64,000 nucleotides of DNA. Origin: Takakia lepidozioides (Eukaryota > Streptophyta > Takakiopsida > Takakiales > Takakiaceae). The position numbers were made by a program, and so were the translations under genes. The notes beneath the pieces are model-generated. The model saw nothing but the letters and a program-made list of their open reading frames with translations. It had not been told where the DNA came from and did not search any database. Numbering within the stretch: the stretch's first letter is position 1; every line of letters begins with the position of its first letter. Shown here piece by piece: positions 55,571 to 64,000 of this stretch. The DNA is taken from assembly GCA_030704615.1 (NCBI GenBank), contig CM060731.1, positions 60,182,756 through 60,246,755 on the forward strand, in the 5' to 3' direction.

Positions 55571-58500
55571 ATCGGGCAAAACTTACTAGCAACGTTAGCA
55601 ACTTAGCATGCCGTAGTTTTGCAGATTTAGAATTGCCTTGTATATGTTTGGAATTTGGGGCATTGATTGTGAGCGGCAGCGCTGAGCGTCATGTGAAAAT
55701 TCTGATGGGAAATGATCGGGTTGGGTACGGGCGTCCAATCCCGCACGATGCAATCAGTCGTTGCAAATTATTACACATCCATCGAGATGGGGTAAAAGTG
55801 CGATGGCGACGGGACGAGATGGGACCCAACACACTTTGGTAGGACCGAATCAAAGGCACGAAGAGCGCCCACACAATTCAACTCCATTGAAATTCAATCC
55901 TTGTCTGCGCCGTTGCACACTCATCACCATTATAGCGCCAGCGATTGTCGACAACTTGCAAACTACAATTGCAATCATTTTATTGCAAACTGTGGAGGCG
56001 ACGATGATCCGAATCCCGATCAAACCAAAAAAATTGGGTGTGGAAGAAAGAAGTTTGGGAAGAAAGAATAATCGAGCGAGCACGCAGAGATGGCGCTATG
56101 ATGGGGCCGTTATTGGGAGCATTGAAGCATGCCGCCATTCATCTCTAGTTACGCGTTCAATCTGTGGTTGCAGTTTGATGGTGGGCGAGGTAGAGAGTCT
56201 AGAGATGCGCAGCATGACAAGGGCAATCTCTGCTAATAATTACTGCGGGAACTTTGGAAGCAACGCGGTTACCGAGATGGAGATGATGGTGCGAAGGAAG
56301 GAAGGAGGGACAAGGGTATTGTTGTACGGGATAGGATCGTGTCAGAGAGATGGGACAGAGAGGGTGAATTGTGAGAGTGAGTGGCGGTAGGGTAGTAGTA
56401 GGTCGGGCAGGCATCATGAGGAGGAGCACCTTCTCACGAGCCGTATCGTCAATCAGTCATGAGAAACATGGCAAAGTGCAGGGTGTTGGGTATCTGAGGT
56501 TGTGGAGTGTGGACAGGATGATGCAAGCAGCCAACTGCAGGGAAGTAGAGGAAGCTTCTAATCGGAAGCGCTTGAGTATTCGAACACTGGCTTGGCTTAT
56601 CACATGATCCCAGTATGTACAGCTGCTCACGACTGCAACAGTCTTGGGCGAAGCCAGTGGCAAACGCAACGTGATTCCTCAAGGACAATACTTAACACTT
56701 TTTTTATGCTAACGACCACGGGGCTGCTCAGGAAGTCTGCTAGAACTCTTAGAAACAGACGCAACAAGTACAACAATTTTGTTACGTAGAGGGGTTGCCA
56801 ATGCCTCAAAAGTAAAAAGTCTCTGGATAACATGCAATTTTCACAGTATTCAGAACTCCCCCTCAGAGCGCTACAGAGCTCGGAAACAATATTCCGAGTT
56901 GACTCACTCACTCGACAAATCCAATCTGACTTTCTTACGAGGCCCATTACAAAATCTAGCGTGTATGATGGCTCGAAGAAGCAAATGCCAAATTTCAGTC
57001 GGATCATCAGTCAACACAAACTTGACGGTGCGAGTAAGTATGGCGCGCAAGGCCGACACGGATGCAATTTGTTTGTAGCACGTCATTGTAATCCTTCGTG
57101 TGATGACTATCACTATTATAATAACAATGCTATGTCACCTCAGCTTCGAAAGGGAGCTGTGGGATGAAGCGGCGGCCAAAAGTGCCAGTTCAACCTCCGT
57201 ACCTCGTCAGCCGTGGAGGATATGGATGTGATGAGGAGAGGCGAGGAAAGCTACAGTAGGCAGGTTGTGTGGCTGCTCATAACTCCTTGGGCACTTTTGA
57301 GGGTTAATCAAACCTGGGATCATAACGATGATGGCCCAGATAGCATAAACATGGTCAGTAAATGGCCCAAAAGATGTGTCCTAGTTGTAACTCTGGCATG
57401 ACAAAGCCTGGCACTTCTTTGATTTGCAAAAGCTGGCAAACGGATTGTATGTGCAAACTCTTCATTTGCGCGGGCCACAGGGAAGAATGGTGGTGGCAAT
57501 CCGCTTTGCAGACGAGGGACAGTGGGTTCAATCAGGGTGGCAGCACTAAATATAACCAAGGAAAATTGCAGGCCTGGTGCTGAAGAGGCCCGGGATGGCA
57601 GGGCCTCGTCGGCCGAGAAATGGGCGCAACAGGTCCCACGCAGCGCTGACACGGCCCAAGAAGGGCTGCTGCATGCCAGACCTTTTACTATGAGCATTAC
57701 GCCGCGTGCATTCCATGCAGCCCTTCCCTGTGCCTCCTCCTCCCATCCTACTCGGCCTACTTACGTCCCTTCCTCTTCATTTCCTGCTCTCGCTGCGGTG
57801 AATTTCGCTACGAAATAATATGACAAGCTGCCCAATGACACATTAAAGAGAGAATTAAGTTAAAGAGAGATTGCATAGAATGCAGGGCTCTAACTTATTT
57901 AGATGCGAGCAGGTGAGGTCAGAAGCCTAGCCTAGAGAGGATGGAGGTAGGTAACATGCCCAAAACAAATATGCTACGGATCTCAAACCTCGTAAGTAGT
58001 GAGTTGTCAAATGCTCCCTAATACACCACAGAGATGAAGATCTCACGGTTTGTGACCAGCCAACAACACCGCATAGATTTGGTACTAGCTCCACAGCGGG
58101 AATTGAGGGCTCTGCCAGATTGTGTTTAGTAAGTGTTACAGTTGAAAAGCAACAACAAGAATGAGCAAGTCCCCACATTGATCGCTGCCACACACTCTTG
58201 AATGCCCAGGTTGTACTCGGTTCTAATCTTTGCTGCGGAACAACAAAGTAGAGTCAATTGCAACTTGCAAGCTCATCGAGGTAGCCGGCAACCTCATCTA
58301 GTTACTCCTCCAATTCATTAAATCCTTAAATTTCGTTAGATTCTTTCTATGTGCTTGTCTTAATCTCTTCTACTTATACTTACTGCTCGATCACTGCACC
58401 CGCTGTCTATTTTGTGAATGTGAATGTGCCGCAATCATTTGCATCCCCATATCCAGTTCGTTTGTTGGGCATATTTTCATTCATAATCGCTCATCACCTG

Positions 58501-58880
58501 TGAGCTGCCATTTCACCTGGACATTATTCGTTCTCGAAATTTACTCTCCCTCAACAACTCACGCATCTTGCTTGCAATTCTGAAAGCCACATTCATTGAG
58601 TTCTGGACAAAGCCCAACAAACTCGATCTCTGAACCCCAAAGCGAGCCTCAGATTTGGTTAAATAAGTATCGGGCGAGGACTGTGAAGCATTTATCGAGA
58701 CTCTCTTTGCTGGAGAAGCACATTCATGTCCGCAGGTCACACCCTGCTGTAAAGCGAGTCAAGCTCTGCCCCTCCCTATATTTCCAGTTTTTTTTTTTTC
58801 CCCAGTTCTCTGACCGAAACAACTCGATTGTACCAGATAAATATTCGAGGCCCGAAACTACCATTATATAGAAATTTTAC
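55571..58880. other. No recognisable gene
   Basis: Only short, unconserved frames are present. I see no element signature, RNA gene or tandem array. Confidence 0.45.
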
Positions 58881-61216
58881 TCTACATAGTAGCATCCGAG
58901 CCGAAGGCCGGTGTTTTCTCCAAAAAAAAAACAATTTCGATTTTTAAGAAGAAATAGATAATCCGAAAAATGGGCTGTCGAGATATAGATGGTGGGGTGA
59001 CGTGGAAATAAGAGGGACCTGCGCCCTGGATCTGCTGGCGTCGGGGCCGACCCCGACCACACACGGGATCCGGGGCGCCGTGGCCACTTGGAGAGCCGTC
59101 CGATGCGTTGCGATCTATCGCGAGGTCGTCAGTGCACAAAAGTCCACGTCGAGGGGACATTCTCCGTCCGATTCCGACGGACGTCCACTGAGCCAACGTG
59201 ACAGGGCGCAGAGCGTCGGATGGGAGGCATCGCGACGGCGCAGACGGAGGGGTCGGCTGGCGGCCGCAGCGCCGTTGGATGTGTGGCCGTTGGACGGACG
59301 CGGGCGCAGTGTGCGGCATTAAACGGGGGACGATCCGGCAAGATTTGGGCCACCTGGCAGCCTGCGGTAACGGTTAAACCGGCGCAGGGTCATGTGCAGC
59401 CATGTGCCCCGGGGTGCGGGCTACGGCCGGTGCCTCTGACGCCTCTGACCGCCCACTGCGGGTAAACAACCGGGAACTGGTAGCGCCTGGAGGCAGCGTG
59501 GCTGCATCCCCGTGCAGCGGATCCGCTTATCCTGCGGTTCCTTGATTGCGCGCGGATGAAACCATGCTCCGTTCGTCGTTCATCCGTCCGGGTGGACCCC
59601 TGGACAGATGGGACAGAGAGCAGTGACGTGGAGCAGAGTGTCGGGGCAGGTTCGAGAGAGCATGTGCGCGGGCGGGCCCCTCCGGCCGCCAACCCTAAAT
59701 TACCTGCGGGCAGGGCAGTACGTTGTGCGTTTCAATGATCGGGGCCGTTTCCTATTATTATTAGTTTCTGGATTCCGCGGGTCGTGGAGCAGGCATATTC
59801 CACGACGGAGGGAATAGTCCGTCGCTGCCGCTACAAGACGAACGGGTACTTTTGGGCGCTGCCGCCGGCCCAGGTAGCGGAGCCGTGCGGCTGCCGCTTT
59901 GCCGCCCGCTTTGCTCGCCTCACATGCAAAATGGCAGCCGCGGAAGGAGCCAGACCCAAACTTGCTGGTATTTAACCAGGGTCAGCCTCCGGTCAGAGCT
60001 CCGGCGAAACACGTCCGGCCGAACACGGGGCACGAAACAGGTGGCGCGCGGGTGGGTGGCCAGCCAGCCACGCGACGCCGCCGTTCAACGGCCCACCGGG
60101 CCCCGCGCGGCGCAGCGACCCCGGGACCCGTGCAAGGGTAGGCCCGCGCCTCGCACCGCGTGCCCATCTCGGACCCGGCCCGGGCTCTCGCTTTCTTCTT
60201 TTCCCGCTTTCGCCGACCCGCGGCGGTTCTGCCCGGTTCCCCCGGGCCGCCACCCGTGCTCTATTCTCCACTTCTCATCCTCCACGCAAGTTTCATCCGA
60301 GCTCTATTCTCCCGAGCGGCCGTGATGAGCCAGGTAGATGATCCGACGGATATTGCAGGCAGTACGTGTACCTGCTGGCAGATGAAGGATCGGACGGGCA
60401 CGGTTCAAGAGACGTGTCTCCATGTTGTGGCAGACACGACATGGCAATCCAAGGGCGTGAAAGCTGCCATCATTACGCTGCAGCCCCCTGTGTTAGCGGC
60501 GACATAGATTCGGACTTGCGCGTCGTCGGATCTCGCATCGGACGGCCGTTACGTGACCACGACAGGGACGGGACAGCCAGGCTGCCGGAGTGAGTGAATG
60601 CGTCGGGGCCTGCCCTAAATTGTTGAACACAAATAGTTCGCGGCTATTTTTGGTATTTGCAATAATTTGTTTTCGACAAATGCACGTCCAACTTCGATCC
60701 GTGCCACGTGGAAGTTCAACGGCACAACGTCGGGAGTCAAAAACCCAATCTGTGAATTGAATAATAGTAATAATCGATCCCAGCGCCGTAACTCAAACTG
60801 CCTGCGCGGTAAGGGAAGGGGACTGAAGGCGAGTAAAGGAAAGCGGGGGTACCAATAATTAGTAAGTGCGAGAGTAAGTAGGGGAAAGTAAGTGAGCGGG
60901 GTGAAAAGGACGGTGCGGGGCACGAGCAGCGCGTGCCGCCGGGAAAGGCGCGGAGGAGGCAGCGCACATGGTCGGGCAAGGGCGGCCTCACATGCTGCCA
61001 CATGCCGCGCCCGCGCGCCCCGGACCCGCGATACCCGCGTCGCAGCCGCCCGGTCCCCCTGCGCTTTCACTTGCGCTTGAAGGGGCGGGCGGTGAAGGGC
61101 CGTTCGGCCCCCGGCTTCGCCGGGCGGGGGCAGTCCGGGCCCCGCCCGTGCGCGTGCTACGTCACCCGCACGCGACTGCCTTCTTAACCCGGGGCCGGGC
61201 AGAGTGGCAGCCAAGC
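58881..61216 (+). promoter_or_regulatory. GC-rich upstream region of the bHLH gene
   Basis: Composition rises sharply in G and C, with many CpG-rich tracts (59010-60200, 60900-61190). No long conserved coding frame was found. Position and composition suggest promoter and long 5' leader sequence. Individual elements were not called. Confidence 0.4.
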
Positions 61217-61254
61217 TGTCTCTCGCTCTCTCTCTCTCCCTCCGTCGCTGTGTG
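61217..61254 (+). promoter_or_regulatory. CT-rich tract near the likely transcription start
   Basis: A run of CTCTCT units followed by CCCTCCGTCGCTG, the pyrimidine-rich type often found around plant transcription starts. It lies about 440 bp before the bHLH start codon. Confidence 0.45.
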
Positions 61255-61320
61255 ATCTGTGTGCGAGTCGCTGGGAGGCTTTAGTGTAATTGAGAGGGAC
61301 AGAGAGCTCGGGTTCGTAGA

Positions 61321-61595
61321 ATGTCTGGGAGGGTCTAATGGTGTGTGAGGGAGAGGAGTATAGAAAGTTTTCCCATCGCTTGTGATCGAAAAGCTAGTTG
61401 TTTGGAGAGAGAGAAGAGTCCGTGTCCGAGAAGCATTTGGCGAGACACAGTTTGATTCACCGGTTGACTCGTAGTGCTTGTTCTTCGGTTGTAGTCTTTC
61501 CGGAGGTTCCGTTGCTATCATCTCTGTCCAGGCAAGGCAGCTGAACTGCGTAATTATCGGGTGTTAGGAGTCTCATGTCGGCGGGCTGCTCGTAA
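61321..61595 (+). promoter_or_regulatory. Three short uORFs in the bHLH leader
   Basis: The first is ATG at 61321, MSGRV, with stop TAA ending at 61338. Its stop overlaps the next start in TAATG; the second runs 61338-61385 (15 codons). The third starts at 61575 (MSAGCS) and stops at 61595, about 90 bp before the main ATG. Such uORFs commonly lower translation of the main frame. They are counted only if transcription starts upstream of 61321. Confidence 0.55.
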
Positions 61596-61685
61596 AGCAA
61601 GAAGGATCTGTGTGAAGAGCTAGTGGGTATTCGTAACGAAGTTGAAGTAGTGGAATTTGTGGGGCGAATTTTGTCATATTTAGCG

Positions 61686-62642
61686 ATGGAGTCTAGCGAG
61701 TTTGTTGACCCTCTCTCCTTCTACACGAAGAGCTTTTTGGATTGTTTTGTTCCTGCGTTGAGGTCTGTGAATAATTCAGCTGAGTGTTTAACCATTCCGG
61801 AGCGGCAGAAAGCTATTAAGCTTGCGGCGGATACTTCACTTGCAGTTACTGCTAGCGGATCTTGCTGGAGTCACGCGTTTAGTAGAGAGCTTGCTCAGGC
61901 TACTGGGGATGAATGCTGCCTGATTGATTCGTCAAGTAACGACGGGTTCGAGGTTAGCTCTTCTTCGTGCCTAGATTCTTCTGCAGCGATCCTGTCATCG
62001 TCTCAGGGCTGCCCGTGTGGAGTGGAGACGAAGGGCTTTGCCGTGGGTGACTCCAAGCCGGCCCATTTTTTGGATTCCAAGTGCCTGCCTGTCTCAAATT
62101 TCGTGGAACCCAGGATACAGCCAGTGAAGAGCGAAGGTGGTGTTAGGAAGAGGTTAGCCAGTTTTCGGGCATACCGTCCCATTGCGTCGTCTGATTGCAG
62201 CGGGAAAGGGGGTTACTGGCAAGTCACTAGAAAGCCTGTACTGGTGGCCAATTTTAAAAGGCTCGCAGGGAGATCTAGAAGGATTTTGTACAAGAATTCA
62301 CGCCTCTACAAGGCATCAAACAGGAGACTCAGGGCACTCCACAAATCTGTGGGGATTAAAACTGTAAGATCTCTGAAAAACTGCCACAGATTCGGATCTG
62401 ATGCCAATCGTGGTGTGAACGCTCGGGTCAGTGATACTCGCATCATGGATCTACAAAAGCTTATTCCTGGTGGAAAAAGTATGGACACTCCCATTTTGCT
62501 GGAGGAGACCGCTGATTATTTGATGTTCCTGGAGCTTCAGGTGCAGGCCCTGCAATCGCTGGCTAACAAGATTGATTTACAAGCAAATCCTGCCGGGCAA
62601 TCTGCCGAGAACCTCATCTGCTTCTCGGCGGGGTTTCCGTAA
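61686..62642 (+). CDS. Atypical bHLH transcription factor (IBH1/IBL1-like)
   Basis: A 318-codon frame with ATG at 61686; the frame is open further up to 61623 but without another ATG. The N-terminal part (FYTKSFLDCFVPALRSVNN, IKLAADTSLAVTASGSCWSH) resembles the conserved N-terminal helix of IBH1-like proteins. A Ser-rich, variable middle follows. The C-terminal HLH (about residues 250-296) has LQKLIPGGKSMDTPILLEET and ADYLMFLELQVQAL. The LIPGG-x-x-MD loop is typical of IBH1/PAR1/UPB1-type bHLH proteins, which lack a DNA-binding basic region and block other bHLH factors by dimerising. Regulation of cell elongation is known for flowering plants and is only inferred here. No intron is visible in the frame. 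It is the second intact gene in the window. Confidence 0.85.
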   Translation: MESSEFVDPLSFYTKSFLDCFVPALRSVNNSAECLTIPERQKAIKLAADTSLAVTASGSCWSHAFSRELAQATGDECCLIDSSSNDGFEVSSSSCLDSSAAILSSSQGCPCGVETKGFAVGDSKPAHFLDSKCLPVSNFVEPRIQPVKSEGGVRKRLASFRAYRPIASSDCSGKGGYWQVTRKPVLVANFKRLAGRSRRILYKNSRLYKASNRRLRALHKSVGIKTVRSLKNCHRFGSDANRGVNARVSDTRIMDLQKLIPGGKSMDTPILLEETADYLMFLELQVQALQSLANKIDLQANPAGQSAENLICFSAGFP

Positions 62643-64000
62643 ATGGCCCAGCTTGCGCCCAGCCTTGTCTCAGTTCGAAGGCGGCTATAGTGGTGAAGTC
62701 GCGCGTTCTGAGTTGTGGCTCCAGTTAAAGGGCCTGCAGTATAGTAAGCTCTTCCAGTTGATGGTGTAGGTGGATGATCAGGAACGAGGCATTGTAGGAG
62801 GAAGCTTTTTGAAGAACAAGCTGTACGAGATAAGTTGTGTAGTGTGTTCATTGATGGATGGACATTGTCCATTTAGCGTTAACTGCAAGCATGCGCATGG
62901 TATGGAAGATCTTCAGTAACCTCCTGATACAACGATGCTCGGAGGAACTAAATCTTGGGTATCCCGGAAAGACTGAATTGGTGAAAATTCTTCGTATCTC
63001 TCGCTCTGGACAAATCCAATTCTGTACCCTGCTGTGAAGAGATATGGCAAGGCAGGGATTGTTGAGAGTGGCGAAGGAGAAGACGAGTGTGTACCCCGAG
63101 AGCGTTATCTGTGTGCGGAGAGTTTGATTTGCAGTCGCACCAACTGAAAGCACATGCGACTAGAGACATGCATAGACAGATGTGTCATTTGAAAGTCAGT
63201 TTTGACCCTGACGAGCTCAATACTTAGAAGATGAGCAGAAACTTAGCAATTCGCTAACCCAACTCGAGATCTGTCAAGAATTGACAGTGTGGCACTGCTA
63301 GAGATTGTAACAGAAAGACGGACCATTCTCAGGAAGAGACTATGGTCAATACAAGCACGCTGCAGTTGGTTGAAATGATGTTTGCCCGCCAGCATGGTTG
63401 CAATCACAACAAGACAAGATAGGATATCTACTCACAAACTTTCAAAAACAGGTAACGGTTATTATAACACAAGCTCCTAGAAAAATCGGGTGGCAAATTT
63501 CAATAAATTACAAATGCAGAGCATCTGTGAAAGGGAAAGGAATATTGCGCCTTATACTCAATTTTGATAAAACCTTCCCCTATCATGTACACATAACATT
63601 CTGTCTTCAAGCAAATCTTATCGCCAGCAACCATATGGACAATACCAAAAGTATACTACCTACTTTTTGTTTTTTTCTGTTTTGCTGCAAGAAGATGGAC
63701 AGTAGACTCAAAGCTTTACAGATAATGGACCAAGACGCCCGAAAAAAGCAGCTGGATTGGGCAAAACCCGAGATAGGAAAGATCAGTAAGAGAGAGGGAT
63801 AAAACAGGGGCGAGTAGAATGTTAAGGACAAACAGAAACGTTAAGGGGAAAGAAAAGCAGCAGTGGTCCTAGAACAGAAGCTAATTTCTTCTGATACTAC
63901 CAAGTTGAGCTTTTGCCTTTCCTTTCCTAAAGGATCTACTGTCTCCAGTTGATCTCGGGCACCTCGCCCCCAAGAGGAGAGCGCTTGGTACTAAGAGAGC
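62643..64000 (+). other. 3' region of the bHLH gene and unassigned sequence
   Basis: This is probably the 3' untranslated region at first, then sequence with short frames only. A 134-codon frame at 63398-63802 shows no recognisable domain. I see nothing else to the window end. Confidence 0.4.

Noticed and set aside
56627-57007. 126-codon minus-strand frame
   Set aside because: Leu/Arg/Ser-rich without domain features; likely chance.
59852-61255. Several long frames on both strands in GC-rich DNA
   Set aside because: Overlapping frames rich in Arg, Pro, Gly and Ala are expected by chance in GC-rich sequence; no motif supports coding.
63398-63802. 134-codon plus-strand frame near the window end
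   Set aside because: No recognisable domain, AT-rich and without conserved-looking motifs; left as unassigned.
1-64000. CRISPR arrays, prophage or bacterial operons
   Set aside because: The tandem repeats have no spacer pattern, and gene content and introns are eukaryotic.

Overview
The window looks like nuclear DNA from a land plant or close streptophyte relative, probably not a flowering plant. The evidence is an intact TYW1 gene of the eukaryotic flavodoxin plus radical-SAM type, plant-type PLS/DYW pentatricopeptide repeat (PPR) sequence, a plant-type PXA/sorting-nexin C-terminal gene with plant-like exon joins, and an IBH1-like atypical bHLH gene. It also carries a decayed piggyBac-family element, a class I associate with few plants. 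I cannot name the species. Most of the window is mobile-element DNA and decayed gene copies; only two genes look intact.

Layout. 0-0.8 kb: a PARP catalytic-domain fragment (+). 1.5-3.75 kb: a decayed ZNFX1-like helicase with NF-X1 zinc fingers (-), with a tRNA-derived SINE in one intron. 6.3-8.7 kb: TYW1 (+), intact. 8.7-10.0 kb: a 5'-truncated LINE (-). 10.13-10.79 kb: a short element with 20-bp terminal inverted repeats flanked by TA. 11.66-25.54 kb: a 13.9-kb region bounded by matching 15-bp piggyBac-style termini and TTAA on both sides. It contains a decayed piggyBac transposase (12.6-14.9 kb) and a roughly 9-kb block of PPR pseudogene sequence on the minus strand, including a solo LTR and a 372-bp tandem array. 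25.6-30.3 kb: a SINE, a DYW remnant, a LINE scrap and more PPR pseudogene sequence, now on the plus strand, ending at a CACTA-like terminus. 31.2-43.7 kb: a decayed sorting-nexin gene of at least 13 exons, one of them split by a 3.5-kb LINE. 46-55.5 kb: a Ty3/gypsy retrotransposon (-) inside a 104-bp tandem repeat. 58.9-62.6 kb: a GC-rich upstream region and an intact bHLH gene with three upstream ORFs.

TYW1 (tRNA wybutosine biosynthesis) and the bHLH regulator are unrelated in function. The rest of the window is the history of insertions into and around dead gene copies. The strongest candidate for something undescribed is the piggyBac-bounded unit carrying PPR cargo, together with the opposite-strand PPR block just outside its right end. 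All coordinates and motifs come from reading the sequence by eye. Single-base frameshifts could in part be assembly errors, although the 797-codon TYW1 frame is clean.
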